64,000 nt of DNA from Metabacillus lacus (GCF_009674805.1 NZ_WKKI01000006.1:62001-126000), one strand, 5' to 3'; counted from the first letter of the stretch, positions 46,529 to 56,855 are shown. A program made the numbers and translations. Notes: generated from the letters alone by a model not told the origin.

Positions 46529-47734
46529 ATGATGAAAAAAATTGCAAAGTCGTATGATTATTCTTTAATCCTGGCGATTTTTCTTTTGGTTACCTTTGGC
46601 CTTGTGATGGTTTACAGTTCCAGTATGATTACAGCAGTTGCCCGTTTTCATGTTGAAAGTGACTATTTTTTTGAAAAGCAGGTGCTGGCTGCCATTTTGG
46701 GAATGATTGCCTTTACAGGGGCAGCTTTAATTCCTTACCGTGCATATTTAAACAGCAAGTTTATAAAAACACTGATTTTTGCTTCTATACTTGGACTGAT
46801 ATGTGTGTTTATCTTCGGGCATGTCGCTGGAAATGCGCAAAGCTGGATCAAGCTTGCCGGCAGAAGCATACAGCCTGGAGAATTTGTTAAGCTGAGTGTA
46901 ATAATTTACCTTGCTGCGGTGTACGAGAAAAAACAATCCTACATAAATAAATTTGGTGCCGCTGTGCTTCCTCCCCTGCTTTTTACTTTTGTGATCTGCC
47001 TGTTTGTTGCAGTTCAGCCTGATTTGGGGACGGCGATGATCATCGGTCTGATTGCTTTGACTATGGTGGTCTGCTCAGGTATGGGGCTCATAAATTTGGT
47101 AAAATTGGCTGTTCTTGGTTTTGCCGGTCTTGCCGCGATGACACCATTTTTACTCTTAAATCATGATAAAATTATTACACCGACCAGAATTGCAAGGTTT
47201 ACAGGTTTTATGGATCCCTTTAAAACGCAGGGTACAGAGGGCTATCAGCTGGTTAACTCCTACTATGCAATCGGATCCGGAGGGCTTACAGGTCTCGGAC
47301 TGGGACAAAGTGTACAAAAATACGGATACCTTCCTGAATCACATACAGACTTTATCATGGCCATAATTGCCGAAGAGACGGGGATTTTTGGAGTGTTATT
47401 TGTGTTAATCACACTTTGTTTTATTATTTTTAAAGGCTTTCATATTGCCAGGAAGTGCCAGGATGCATTTGGAACCCTTCTTGCGGTCGGCATCTCAAGC
47501 ATGCTGGGCATACAGGCGTTTATTAACCTGGGCGGACTTACCGGTCTTATTCCAATTACAGGTGTCACGCTTCCATTTATCAGCTATGGAGGGTCGTCAC
47601 TGCTTCTGCTGCTGATTTCGATGGGAATCCTGGTGAATGTATCCATGTTTGTGAATTACAGAAACAATTATTTGAATGATGGTGATACCGTGAGCAATGT
47701 AACGCAAATTGGTAAAACAGAGGCATCTTATTAG
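46529..47734 (+). CDS. ftsW: Septal peptidoglycan glycosyltransferase FtsW
   Basis: A 401-residue SEDS membrane protein with ten predicted helices that polymerises septal peptidoglycan together with a class B penicillin-binding protein. Conserved segments: QPDLGTAMIIGLIALTMVVC (catalytic-site Asp), IGSGGLTGLGLGQSVQKYGY, LPESHTDFIMAIIAEETG (LPESHTDFI motif) and ITGVTLPFISYGGSSLL. GTGAGGAAG lies before adjacent ATGs at 46529 and 46532. Order ylaN-ftsW-pycA is as in B. subtilis. RodA or SpoVE are less likely by context. Confidence 0.93.
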   Translation: MMKKIAKSYDYSLILAIFLLVTFGLVMVYSSSMITAVARFHVESDYFFEKQVLAAILGMIAFTGAALIPYRAYLNSKFIKTLIFASILGLICVFIFGHVAGNAQSWIKLAGRSIQPGEFVKLSVIIYLAAVYEKKQSYINKFGAAVLPPLLFTFVICLFVAVQPDLGTAMIIGLIALTMVVCSGMGLINLVKLAVLGFAGLAAMTPFLLLNHDKIITPTRIARFTGFMDPFKTQGTEGYQLVNSYYAIGSGGLTGLGLGQSVQKYGYLPESHTDFIMAIIAEETGIFGVLFVLITLCFIIFKGFHIARKCQDAFGTLLAVGISSMLGIQAFINLGGLTGLIPITGVTLPFISYGGSSLLLLLISMGILVNVSMFVNYRNNYLNDGDTVSNVTQIGKTEASY

Positions 47735-47791
47735 CAAAAGTGCTATACTATTGATTAAATTTCTCAGGAATTGGCGAAGAGGGGGAAGATT

Positions 47792-50700
47792 ATGACGCAG
47801 AAAAAAATTCAAAAATTATTGGTAGCAAACAGAGGAGAAATAGCAATCAGAGTATTCAGGGCTTGTACTGAGCTCCACATCAGAACGGTTGCCATCTACT
47901 CAAAAGAAGATGCAGGTTCCTACCATCGCTATAAAGCTGATGAGGCATATCTCGTCGGAGAAGGAAAAAAGCCTATTGATGCTTATTTAGACATTGAAGG
48001 CATTATTGATATCGCACTTGATAATGGTGTAGATGCTATTCATCCGGGTTACGGATTTCTATCTGAAAATATTCATTTTGCCCGACGGTGCGAAGAAGAG
48101 GGAATTATCTTCATCGGCCCGGAAACTAAACACCTGGAAATGTTTGGAGACAAAGTAAAAGCAAGGCATCAGGCTGTCGAAGCCGGTATCCCTGTCATTC
48201 CAGGCAGCAACGGCCCTGTTGAGTCAATCAATGATGTTCTGCGTTTTGCTGAACAAAACGGCTATCCTTTCATCATCAAAGCTGCACTTGGAGGCGGAGG
48301 ACGGGGAATGAGAATTGTCCGTTCTGCGGAAGAACTGAGTGAAGCTTATGACCGTGCTAAATCAGAGGCGAAAGCAGCGTTTGGCAATGATGAAGTTTAC
48401 GTTGAGAAATTAATTGAAAATCCCAAGCATATTGAAGTGCAGATCCTTGGCGACCTTGAAGGAAATATTGTTCACCTGTATGAACGTGACTGTTCTGTTC
48501 AAAGAAGGCACCAGAAGGTTGTTGAAGTAGCGCCAAGTGTGTCACTTCCAGATCAGCTGCGGATGGATATTTGCAGCGCAGCCGTCAAATTGATGGATAA
48601 TGTTACCTATTTGAATGCAGGAACGGTGGAATTTCTGGTTGCTGAGAATGAGTTTTACTTCATTGAAGTTAACCCCCGGGTTCAGGTTGAACATACCATT
48701 ACAGAAATGATTACGGGCGTTGATATCGTCCAAACTCAAATTATGATCGCACAAGGATTGCTCCTGTCCAGCAGAGAAATAGGCATTCCTTCTCAGGAAA
48801 CCATCAAGGTCAACGGCTATGCTATTCAGTCCCGTGTAACAACAGAAGACCCATTAAACGGGTTTATGCCTGACACTGGAAAAATCATGGCCTACCGCTC
48901 AGGCGGCGGCTTCGGTGTCCGACTTGATGCAGGAAATGGTTTTCAGGGAGCAGTGATTACCCCTCACTACGATTCTCTCCTGGTAAAACTGTCAACCTGG
49001 GCACTGACGTTTGACCAGGCTGCTTCTAAAATGTTAAGAAACTTAAGAGAATTCAGGATCCGCGGAATTAAAACAAACATTCCGTTTCTTGAAAATGTGG
49101 TACAGCACGACAAATTCCTGACGGGTGTGTATGATACATCCTTTATTGATACAACTCCTGAACTCTTTAAATTTCCTGTCTCAAAAGACCGTGGAACAAA
49201 GATGCTCAGCTATATTGGAAATGTAACTGTTAATGGATTTCCCGGGATAGGAAAAAAGGAGAAGCCAGCTTTTGATAAGCCTTTTATTCCGAAAGTTAAG
49301 CACAATGAGGCATTTCCTGACGGGACGAAACAAATATTGGACAAGCACGGAGCTGACGGACTTGTAAAATGGATAAAAGAACAAAACGGTGTTCTTTTAA
49401 CTGATACAACTTTCCGGGATGCTCATCAGTCTCTTTTGGCTACCCGCGTAAGAACATCAGATATCACACATATAACCGAGCCGACAGCCAGAATGCTGCC
49501 AAATTTGTTCTCTCTTGAAATGTGGGGAGGAGCAACCTTTGATGTTGCATACAGGTTCCTGAAAGAAGATCCGTGGGAAAGGCTTCATGAAGTAAGGCAA
49601 AAGGCACCTAATATTCTTCTTCAGATGCTTCTCCGTGCCTCTAATGCGGTTGGATACAAAAACTATCCTGATAATGTAATCAATGAATTTGTAGAAAAGT
49701 CCGCTGCTGCAGGAATAGATGTTTTTAGAATCTTTGACAGTCTTAACTGGGTGGAAGGAATGAAGCTTGCAATTGATTCTGTTAGGGAAACAGGTAAGAT
49801 TGCAGAAGCAGCGATCTGCTATACAGGTGATATTCTAGATGAATCCCGAACAAAATATAACCTGAAATATTATCAAAATATAGCAAGAGAGCTGGAAGGT
49901 GCAGGCGCTCATATTCTTGCAATTAAAGACATGGCCGGTCTCCTCAAGCCTCAGGCAGCATATGACCTTGTAGCTGCGCTGAAAGAAACTGTCGATATTC
50001 CTATTCATCTGCACACACATGATACAAGCGGAAATGGTATTTATATGTATGCGAAAGCCATTGAAGCTGGTGTAGATATTGTAGACGTCGCCATGAGTTC
50101 CATGGCTGGCCTAACTTCCCAGCCAAGCTCGAGCACATTATTTTATGCACTTGAAGGCAACAGCAGGCAGCCTGAAATTGACATTGATTCTTTGGAAAGC
50201 CTTTCTCGTTATTGGGAAGGAATTCGACATTATTACCGTGAATTTGAAAGCGGAATGGTTTCTCCGCATACAGAGGTTTATCAGCATGAAATGCCTGGAG
50301 GGCAATACAGCAATCTGCAGCAGCAGGCAAAAGCCGTCGGACTAGGCGAACGCTGGGAAGAAGTAAAGAGAATGTATCGAAGTGTGAATGATATGTTCGG
50401 AGATGTTGTGAAAGTTACCCCATCTTCAAAAGTAGTCGGAGACATGGCACTTTTCATGGTACAGAACAATCTGACAGAAGAAGATGTATATAGCAGGGGA
50501 TTAACACTTGATTTTCCTGATTCGGTTGTAGAGCTGTTTGAAGGTTATCTTGGTCAGCCGCACGGCGGGTTTCCTGAAAAACTTCAACAAATCGTCTTAA
50601 AAGGAAAAAAACCTATCACAGTGAGACCGGGTGAACTGCTTCAGCAGACTGATTTTGATGATATAAAACAGCAGCTGTTTCAGTCTCTGAACAGGCCTGT

Positions 50701-51241
50701 GACGGATCATGAAGCCATTGCTTATGCGCTATATCCTAAAGTGCTGAAAGATTACCTTGCTACCTGTGATATGTTTGGGGATGTATCCGTTTTGGATACG
50801 CCAACCTTTCTGTACGGAATGAATTTGGGAGAAGAAATTGAAGTGGAAATTGAACAAGGGAAGACCCTGATCGTGAAGCTGGTTTCTGTTGGTGAGCCGC
50901 AGCCTGACGGAACGAGAGTTGTTTATTTTGATTTGAATGGACAGCCTCGAGAGGTTCTTATCAAGGATGAAAGTATCAAGTCATCTGTAGCAGCCAAAAC
51001 GAAAGCAGAAAAAGGCAATGAAGAGCATATTGGTGCGACCATGCCGGGAACTGTGATTAAGGTGCTGATCGAAAAAGGTGCTAAGGTGAAACAGGGTGAT
51101 CATCTGATCATTAATGAAGCCATGAAGATGGAAACAACCGTCCAAGCACCATTTGATGGTACAATCCAAAATATTCATGTAGGGAATGGTGAAGCCATTT
51201 CAACAGGCGACCTTCTCATTGAAATTAAACGAAATTCTTAA
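47792..51241 (+). CDS. pycA: Pyruvate carboxylase
   Basis: A 1149-residue biotin enzyme making oxaloacetate from pyruvate and bicarbonate (anaplerosis and gluconeogenesis). Biotin carboxylase domain (1-450; ATP loop AALGGGGRGMRIVRSAEELS), carboxyltransferase domain (about 530-800; DTTFRDAHQSLLATRVRTSD, metal His pair HLHTHDT), allosteric linker, and biotin carrier domain with EAMKMETT (Lys1112). The start is the ATG at 47792 with GAGGGGGAAG; an earlier in-frame TTG/ATG lacks a site. It follows ftsW as in B. subtilis. Confidence 0.97.
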   Translation: MTQKKIQKLLVANRGEIAIRVFRACTELHIRTVAIYSKEDAGSYHRYKADEAYLVGEGKKPIDAYLDIEGIIDIALDNGVDAIHPGYGFLSENIHFARRCEEEGIIFIGPETKHLEMFGDKVKARHQAVEAGIPVIPGSNGPVESINDVLRFAEQNGYPFIIKAALGGGGRGMRIVRSAEELSEAYDRAKSEAKAAFGNDEVYVEKLIENPKHIEVQILGDLEGNIVHLYERDCSVQRRHQKVVEVAPSVSLPDQLRMDICSAAVKLMDNVTYLNAGTVEFLVAENEFYFIEVNPRVQVEHTITEMITGVDIVQTQIMIAQGLLLSSREIGIPSQETIKVNGYAIQSRVTTEDPLNGFMPDTGKIMAYRSGGGFGVRLDAGNGFQGAVITPHYDSLLVKLSTWALTFDQAASKMLRNLREFRIRGIKTNIPFLENVVQHDKFLTGVYDTSFIDTTPELFKFPVSKDRGTKMLSYIGNVTVNGFPGIGKKEKPAFDKPFIPKVKHNEAFPDGTKQILDKHGADGLVKWIKEQNGVLLTDTTFRDAHQSLLATRVRTSDITHITEPTARMLPNLFSLEMWGGATFDVAYRFLKEDPWERLHEVRQKAPNILLQMLLRASNAVGYKNYPDNVINEFVEKSAAAGIDVFRIFDSLNWVEGMKLAIDSVRETGKIAEAAICYTGDILDESRTKYNLKYYQNIARELEGAGAHILAIKDMAGLLKPQAAYDLVAALKETVDIPIHLHTHDTSGNGIYMYAKAIEAGVDIVDVAMSSMAGLTSQPSSSTLFYALEGNSRQPEIDIDSLESLSRYWEGIRHYYREFESGMVSPHTEVYQHEMPGGQYSNLQQQAKAVGLGERWEEVKRMYRSVNDMFGDVVKVTPSSKVVGDMALFMVQNNLTEEDVYSRGLTLDFPDSVVELFEGYLGQPHGGFPEKLQQIVLKGKKPITVRPGELLQQTDFDDIKQQLFQSLNRPVTDHEAIAYALYPKVLKDYLATCDMFGDVSVLDTPTFLYGMNLGEEIEVEIEQGKTLIVKLVSVGEPQPDGTRVVYFDLNGQPREVLIKDESIKSSVAAKTKAEKGNEEHIGATMPGTVIKVLIEKGAKVKQGDHLIINEAMKMETTVQAPFDGTIQNIHVGNGEAISTGDLLIEIKRNS

Positions 51242-51254
51242 AGAGCAGAGGGAA

Positions 51255-51290
51255 AGAAAAAAGGCGTGGATAATCATAACGGGTTCGGTT
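51255..51290 (+). repeat. Left terminal inverted repeat
   Basis: Two conserved blocks, AGAAAAAAGGCGTG (51255-51268) and TAACGGGTTCGGTT (51277-51290), match the inverted right end; the 8 bases between differ. Confidence 0.75.
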
Positions 51291-51320
51291 GTTGAGTACA
51301 AAATTGAAAAAAGTAATACA

Positions 51321-51363
51321 AAATGGAGTTCAATTCGCATATGAATTGGACTCCATTTTTTGT
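51321..51363 (+). terminator. Strong hairpin inside the left end of the element
   Basis: A 16-bp stem, AAATGGAGTTCAATTC (51321-51336) with GAATTGGACTCCATTT (51343-51358, one G-T pair), followed by TTTTG. It may now end the pycA transcript or protect the element from outside transcription. Confidence 0.75.
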
Positions 51364-51430
51364 TGTTACACCAATGTTTATTTAGAATTATCATTATAAA
51401 TAGCAACGCAATTAGCATAGTGATTGGAAA

Positions 51431-52223
51431 GTGACTGCTGACCAACAGACAGTTAGATGGATTGCATATTAATTCCACCTATACAACCATTGCCCATTAC
51501 TGGCTCATCCAACAGCTTGTAAGGGCTTCAGAGTGGCGTTTTGTGACCGACAAAGATAACTCCTTAATGACTTCCCTTTATCGGGTATTCTCCAAAGAAA
51601 TTCGTCTATCAGATGCCCACCATTTCCTTTGCCAAACGGATAAAACCAAATCTCGGAAACAGGCTCGTGAGGAATTTGTTCAGGCAAGAGTGGATTTAAT
51701 CAACTGGGGAATTAACTCTGGTTACGATATTAAGTCTTTAAGGAAACTTGCGTTCCTGAAAATGGAGGAACTGTTTAATACCCATCAATTTCATAAAGAA
51801 GTTCCAACGGGCATTTCCAGTCATTATGAATATGCGGGTAATCCGATTGAGCATCCACTTGCGACAATTGATAGAGGATTTCGATGGGTGGATTGTACAA
51901 CTAATCTTTCATCACTCGAACCAAAAGATATTGCAAATCTTATCTTGGATGTGAACGACAATGCCATGAATATTTTCATCCAACAAATTCGCAGGAGGTT
52001 ATCTATCTTAGAAAGACCTTTAACGACAGCCCGTGGTGATGGCAAAAGTTATATCTATTTCAATTTCAATCCGAAGTACGCTCAAATGGCACTCACTATA
52101 CTGCGGACTTATTACAATTTTTGTTTAGCTTACAAATCAAAGGGAACGGTAGGTACACCTGCTCAACGATTAGGCATTGTAAAAAAGCAATTTCATTTAA
52201 AAGAAATAATCTATATACAATAA
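51431..52223 (+). pseudogene. Decayed transposase
   Basis: A 253-codon frame (TTG 51462 to 52223) has no good start and begins abruptly in the middle of a transposase-like domain: TIAHYWLIQQLVRASEWRFV, DAHHFLCQTDKTKSRKQARE, HPLATIDRGFRWVDCTT and the C-terminal LERPLTTARGDGKSYIY with TPAQRLG. In another frame just upstream (51431-51469) VTADQQTVRWIAY looks like the start of an N-terminal helix-turn-helix. The middle is therefore deleted. I recognise it as an IS-type transposase from the conserved tail, but I do not name the IS family. Confidence 0.65.
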
Positions 52224-52297
52224 CCATTAATTGAAAGGGCTTTGGAATTTTATGTTAAAATAAGCATAAAAGATACCTTTTAGAGGAGTAAAAAAAT

Positions 52298-52651
52298 ATG
52301 CCAATGGAGCAGGAAACAATGAGTATGTTGGTAGGCGGTTTTTCAATCATAATGGGAATAACTTTCATTGTTGTATTAATATTATTATTTTCAAAAAAAC
52401 GGAAATCTTTTAGAATGGCTTATGGATTGGTGATTGGATATTTAGTATTTTTTAGTTGGGCAGTTATCCGAGCCTTAGATGCAATTAGATTTGATGTAAG
52501 CCATCCAAAGGCATCTGAGGAAATATCTTTGCGTCTTGGTATCACAGGTGTTCTTTGGGCTATCAGTATGGTTTTTTTAGTGCTTGGTTTAATAAAATTT
52601 TCGTTTTCCAAAAAAACAAATGTGGAAACATCACACAAACAACAAATGTAA
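52298..52651 (+). CDS. Hypothetical membrane protein carried by the element
   Basis: A 117-residue protein with three membrane helices (about 10-31, 40-60 and 83-104) and basic cytoplasmic loops (FSKKRKSFRM, SKKTNVE). No family is recognised. GAGGAG precedes the ATG, and a terminator follows (AAAAAGGCAT with ATGCCTTTTTT, 52657-52690). It is more AT-rich than the flanking core genes and lies inside the inverted repeats, so it is probably mobile cargo. Confidence 0.6.
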   Translation: MPMEQETMSMLVGGFSIIMGITFIVVLILLFSKKRKSFRMAYGLVIGYLVFFSWAVIRALDAIRFDVSHPKASEEISLRLGITGVLWAISMVFLVLGLIKFSFSKKTNVETSHKQQM

Positions 52652-52656
52652 TGATT

Positions 52657-52690
52657 AAAAAGGCATCGGTTCCTGACCAATGCCTTTTTT
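52657..52690 (+). terminator. Terminator of the cargo gene
   Basis: AAAAAGGCAT (52657-52666) pairs with ATGCCTTTTT (52680-52689), with an inner GGT/ACC. Confidence 0.85.
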
Positions 52691-52776
52691 AGTGCTATTT
52701 ACTTTGCTAAAATTGGTTCGATTTTAATGTGAATTAAACTGATATTTGGACTGTTTTTTTAACTTTTGTACTTCTG

Positions 52777-52811
52777 AACCGAACCCGTTAGGATAATCAC
52801 GCCTTTTTTCT
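52777..52811 (-). repeat. Right terminal inverted repeat
   Basis: Inverted copy of the left end; the 14-base blocks at 52777-52790 and 52798-52811 match without mismatch. Confidence 0.75.
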
Positions 52812-52929
52812 ATTTTCATATTCAATTTAGATCATTGTACAAAAAACGAATACATGTTCCAACAACAAAACCTATCAAAAATATCATTTCTAATACCATT
52901 CCATTAACATTGAAATGAGGTGAGAATAC

Positions 52930-54351
52930 ATGAAACAAGCAATTGTCTGGTTTAGAAGAGACTTTCGGCTGCAAGATAATCTGGCATTGTTCCATGCAGT
53001 TGAATTTGCCCGAAAACAAGACGCAAAGCTAATATTTGTTTTTCAAATAGATCCCTATTTTAATCGGGGGAAGATAGAACTGGGGAATCAGTATTTCTTT
53101 CAGGCAGTACACGCTTTTATGAAAGGCTGCCGTTCATTAGGTATCTCTTTTATAATTAAAAAAGGAGACCCTGTTTCTTCATTTCAAGAACTTTTTGATG
53201 ACTATCCCGATATCACTGCTATGTTTCTGAATGAAGATCGTATTGGTTATGGTTTGCAGAGGGATGAGAAAGTAAAAGAAGCCGCAGAGAAATACGGTAT
53301 TTCTTGGTACAGTTATCAAGATGCCCATATTCTTGGTCCTGGGGAAGTCCTAAAAGGAAGCGGAACATACTACGAAATCTTTTCACCCTATTATAGAAGA
53401 TGGGAGACACTGCCTAAACAGCCCCCTGTAAAACTTGATTTATCCCTGCTGAAAGAAAGCGCAGCAACTTATGATCTTCATCAACAGGATCCCATTTTAA
53501 AAGTCTATCATTCAGAATGGCGAACTGGTGAGAAAGCAGCATGGGAACAAATGAAAAACTTTACGGATAAAATTTTATACAGTTATCATGATACCCGTAA
53601 TAAAGTTCATAATGAAAGTACCAGTAAACTCTCTCCATTTATAAAAACAGGTGCTATTTCAGCAAGAACTCTCTATTTCTATGTGAGAGGAACTGAACTG
53701 AATCAGGATGGTAAAAATGCATTCTTAAAAGAACTTGCCTGGAGAGACTTTTTTCAAAGTATATTTGCGCGATACCCAGAGAGCAGAATAAAGCCTGTTA
53801 ACTCAAAATACAATGCTGTACCCTGGAGAGAAAACAGAGAGTACCTGAAGCTTTGGCAGGAAGGAAGAACCGGCTATCCACTCATTGATGCAGCAATGCG
53901 CCAGCTGAATCAGGAAGGGTGGATCCACAACAGGCTTCGCATGATAACAGCGTCCTTTCTAACAAAAAATTTTTTGATTGACTGGAGACACGGTGAACAT
54001 TACTTTTCAAAAAAACTCATTGACTATGACCTGGCATCTAATGCAGGAGGCTGGCAATGGGCTGCTTCCGTTGGCACAGATGCAGTCCCTTACTACCGGA
54101 TATTTAACCCTGTGACACAATCAAAACAGTTAGATCCGGACGGCAGCTATATTAAAACATATATTCCTGAGTTAAGAAATGTGCCTATCACATACATACA
54201 TGAACCCTGGAAGATGGATGAAGGTGACAGAGAAGCATATGGCTGCCCTTCCGGAAGAGAGTATCCAAAACCGGCTGTTAATCATCATGAGCAGAGAAAG
54301 CTGGCAATAGAAATGTTTCAAACCGCGGAAGGGGAGAATAAGGGCGGATAA
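52930..54351 (+). CDS. phr: Deoxyribodipyrimidine photolyase
   Basis: A 473-residue class I CPD photolyase/cryptochrome-family flavoprotein that repairs UV-induced pyrimidine dimers with blue light. N-terminal antenna domain (1-130, AIVWFRRDFRLQDNLALFHA), FAD domain (about 200-470) with TSKLSPFIKTGAIS, FLKELAWRDFFQS, RLRMITASFLTKN and DLASNAGGWQWAASVGTDA (FAD Asn/Trp region intact). GAGGTGAGAA precedes the ATG. Its position between pycA and ctaA is not typical; an insertion sequence remnant is immediately upstream. Repair activity rather than signalling is inferred. Confidence 0.9.
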   Translation: MKQAIVWFRRDFRLQDNLALFHAVEFARKQDAKLIFVFQIDPYFNRGKIELGNQYFFQAVHAFMKGCRSLGISFIIKKGDPVSSFQELFDDYPDITAMFLNEDRIGYGLQRDEKVKEAAEKYGISWYSYQDAHILGPGEVLKGSGTYYEIFSPYYRRWETLPKQPPVKLDLSLLKESAATYDLHQQDPILKVYHSEWRTGEKAAWEQMKNFTDKILYSYHDTRNKVHNESTSKLSPFIKTGAISARTLYFYVRGTELNQDGKNAFLKELAWRDFFQSIFARYPESRIKPVNSKYNAVPWRENREYLKLWQEGRTGYPLIDAAMRQLNQEGWIHNRLRMITASFLTKNFLIDWRHGEHYFSKKLIDYDLASNAGGWQWAASVGTDAVPYYRIFNPVTQSKQLDPDGSYIKTYIPELRNVPITYIHEPWKMDEGDREAYGCPSGREYPKPAVNHHEQRKLAIEMFQTAEGENKGG

Positions 54352-54352
54352 T

Positions 54353-54385
54353 AAAAAAGAACGAGCTCTTTGCCCGTTCTTTTTT
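54353..54385. terminator. Bidirectional terminator between phr and ctaA
   Basis: AAAAAAGAACG (54353-54363) pairs with CGTTCTTTTTT (54375-54385) with A/T-runs on both sides. It overlaps the ctaA stop. Confidence 0.85.
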
Positions 54386-55325
54386 ACTGTGACAGTGTTT
54401 TATTATTATTCTTCTTGAAAGCTGCATTTGACTTCTCACGCGTGATCAGAAGGATAAAGTAGCTGAGCAGTCCAAAAAGACAAGAAATAATTAAAGCGTG
54501 TGCCAGGGAAATAAACAGGTTTAGTCCGGTTAGAACAACCAGTGCTCCTGAAATAACCTGAAGGCAGATTAAGATAAATCCGATAATCCATCCGTAGTAC
54601 ACAATTTTTTGATGCTTATGATACTTTACAGCACGGTAGGCAGCATAAGCGATCCAAACAAAGATCAATCCAGCAGCAAAACGGTGTCCCATTTGAATCC
54701 ACTCATGAAGCTGTGTAGGCATACCGTTAGCCCTGGATGAACAAAGCGGCCAGTCAGGGCATGCAAGGCTGGCTCCTTTGTGACGCACTAATGCACCTGT
54801 GTAAACAACAATATAACTGTACACTGTTATGCCAATCATATGGAATTTCATTTTAGGATCAATAATCAATGTTTGTGCATCAAATTTTTGATCTACTTCA
54901 AATATCAGAAGTGTCAGCAGAAGTACAGATGCGAATGAAATTAAAGAAATACCAAAGTGCAAAGCAAGAATAACATCAGATTGACCCCACATTACAGCTC
55001 CTGCACCAATTAATGCCTGCAGCAGCAGGAAAAATACCGAGAGGATTGCGAGGAACTTTGTTTCTCTTACATGTCCAATTGACCTCCAGGACCAGATGGC
55101 GAGCCCCAGTACCAGAAGGGCGGCAATTCCGCTTACTACTCTGTGGCTCAGCTCAACGACAAGCTCAAATGTAATGTCAGTCGGGATCAGCTGTCCGTGG
55201 CAAAGCGGCCAAGAATCGCCGCAGCCTGCACCTGATTCCGTCTTAGTAACAAGCGCCCCGCCAATCAGAACAAAAAGCATGACGATTGTGGTAAGAACCG
55301 CGAAATATTTTAATGCACGATGCAT
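54384..55325 (-). CDS. ctaA: Heme A synthase
   Basis: A 313-residue membrane protein (eight helices) that oxidises heme O to heme A for the aa3-type oxidase. The conserved [20 protein letters not shown] with its Cys pair, the heme ligands in ELSHRVVSG (early) and QMGHRFAAG (second half), and the second Cys pair [10 protein letters not shown] are present. The ATG at 55325 after AAGGTGAA is used; GTG 55334 overlaps this site. It is divergent from ctaB, as in B. subtilis, where ResD controls the region. Confidence 0.94.
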   Translation of the reverse strand: MHRALKYFAVLTTIVMLFVLIGGALVTKTESGAGCGDSWPLCHGQLIPTDITFELVVELSHRVVSGIAALLVLGLAIWSWRSIGHVRETKFLAILSVFFLLLQALIGAGAVMWGQSDVILALHFGISLISFASVLLLTLLIFEVDQKFDAQTLIIDPKMKFHMIGITVYSYIVVYTGALVRHKGASLACPDWPLCSSRANGMPTQLHEWIQMGHRFAAGLIFVWIAYAAYRAVKYHKHQKIVYYGWIIGFILICLQVISGALVVLTGLNLFISLAHALIISCLFGLLSYFILLITREKSNAAFKKNNNKTLSQ

Positions 55326-55334
55326 AGAATTCAC

Positions 55335-55928
55335 CTTCTTATCTAATATCTATATTAATACAATTTCAGAAAAGTAATGTATAACGAATACTCTACGATT
55401 GTAAGCAATACTGCAAGAAAAGACAATGATTATTGCTCATTGTTCACAAAGTTATAATAGTTGAGATTTTAAAGGAATTTAGAAGCTAAAATGGTTGATT
55501 ATCGTGAATTGGTTTGCTAGAAATATAGAGGGGCTGATTCAGGTTTTTGAAAGAAAATATGTTTCTTTCAGTTTGGGTCACATTTTCCAAATTAAAAGGA
55601 AATCTTCTCTCAGATATGGTAAAATAATTAAGAAGACATCAGCTTACCGAAACCGGCCCCTAATTTTGTAAAGAAAAGCCTTGAGCTCCTTCACAATTTG
55701 GACATAATTTCTTCATAATTTGTTCACATATAACTGTCGAATTATGGTTAAATTTATAGAAGAGCGTTTTTAAAAGAGCAGCAGTTTAGTATGATATAAG
55801 TAACCCGTCGATGGTTTTATAAAATCACAGACTAAAAGCTTTATAGCTTTACATCAGCGGAAATGCTCAATTAAGAACCCTTCATTCTTAATCTGTGAAG
55901 GTTTAGAAAGGTTAAGGAGGTAAAATAC
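55335..55928. promoter_or_regulatory. ctaA-ctaB divergent control region
   Basis: About 590 bases without a supported gene. TTGTTC, 17 bases and TATGGT near 55719-55747 could drive ctaB; TTGCTT with TTATAC on the minus strand near 55380-55410 could drive ctaA. TTCATAATTT / TTCACATAA-type near-repeats at 55713-55730 might bind ResD; I did not verify that. A small inverted repeat TTAAGAA / TTCTTAA (55871-55891) lies 38 bases before ctaB. Confidence 0.35.
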
Positions 55929-56855
55929 ATGTCTAATTCGAGGACAGCGGATGTTTCCCTAAATGAAACACGTTCTCACGATATACCCGAAACAAATGTC
56001 TGGAAAGATTTTCTTTCTTTAATAAAGGTGGGCATTGTTAATTCCAATTCAATCACTACATTTACAGGCCTTTGGCTTGCGTTATTTTTTACAAACCAAA
56101 GTTTCCTGGGCTCACTTGATACAGTGTTTTTTACCATGTTTGGTTCAGCGTTAGTGGTGGCGGGCTCATGTGCTATCAACAATTATTACGACCGTGATAT
56201 TGACCATCTAATGGAGCGGACAAAAAACCGTCCGACTGTATCCGGAAGAATGAATGCAAACACAGCCCTCTGGACCGGTGTTCTGCTTATTACGGTGGGC
56301 TTCGTTGCTTTGCTGATGACCACGGTTACTGCTGCGATGATTGCACTTTTCGGTGCTGTTGCTTATATATTTTTCTATACGATGTGGACGAAACGCAGAT
56401 ATACAATTAATACTGTTGTAGGAAGCATTTCCGGTGCCGTTCCTCCACTAATCGGGTGGGCAGCGGTGGATGCGAACCTTAGTGTAATGGCCTGGGTTCT
56501 GTTCATGCTGATGTTTATCTGGCAGCCGCCTCACTTCCTAGCGATTGCTATGAAGAGATGCGAAGAATACCGTGCAGCTGGAATACCAATGCTGCCGGTT
56601 ATTCATGGATTTGCTATGACAAAAAGACAGATGATCGTATGGGTAGTCTGCCTGCTTCCGCTTCCTTTTTATCTTTATGAACTTGGAACAGGCTTCATCA
56701 TTCTTGCAACACTCCTGAACATCGGTTGGGTTGCTTTGGCATTTTCAGGATTTAAAATAAAAGACGATATTAAATGGTCTAAGCTGATGTTTGTTTATTC
56801 CCTTAATTATCTGACCATCATGTTCGTTTCAATGGTTATTTTTACACTTATTTAA
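55929..56855 (+). CDS. ctaB: Protoheme IX farnesyltransferase (heme O synthase)
   Basis: A 308-residue UbiA-family prenyltransferase with nine helices that attaches farnesyl to heme B. The substrate motif [20 protein letters not shown] (about 80-100) and the second Asp-rich loop region are typical. AAGGAGG precedes the ATG. It is the first gene of the ctaBCDEFG cluster, followed by a terminator-like hairpin at 56861-56900. Confidence 0.95.
   Translation: MSNSRTADVSLNETRSHDIPETNVWKDFLSLIKVGIVNSNSITTFTGLWLALFFTNQSFLGSLDTVFFTMFGSALVVAGSCAINNYYDRDIDHLMERTKNRPTVSGRMNANTALWTGVLLITVGFVALLMTTVTAAMIALFGAVAYIFFYTMWTKRRYTINTVVGSISGAVPPLIGWAAVDANLSVMAWVLFMLMFIWQPPHFLAIAMKRCEEYRAAGIPMLPVIHGFAMTKRQMIVWVVCLLPLPFYLYELGTGFIILATLLNIGWVALAFSGFKIKDDIKWSKLMFVYSLNYLTIMFVSMVIFTLI

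Larger units (their letters stand above)
51255..52811. mobile_element. Insertion-sequence remnant with cargo gene, bounded by inverted repeats
   Basis: The left end (51255-51290, AGAAAAAAGGCGTG then TAACGGGTTCGGTT) is repeated in inverted form on the right (52777-52811, AACCGAACCCGTTA then CACGCCTTTTTTCT); similarity extends weakly about 25 bases further inward. Between them lie a decayed transposase (51431-52223) and a 117-codon membrane gene. I see no clear target duplication. The element separates pycA from the photolyase and ctaA. Confidence 0.75.

Noticed and set aside
55500-55672. 56-codon frame in the ctaA-ctaB gap.
   Set aside because: No ribosome site before the GTG and no recognisable features; it lies in a control region.
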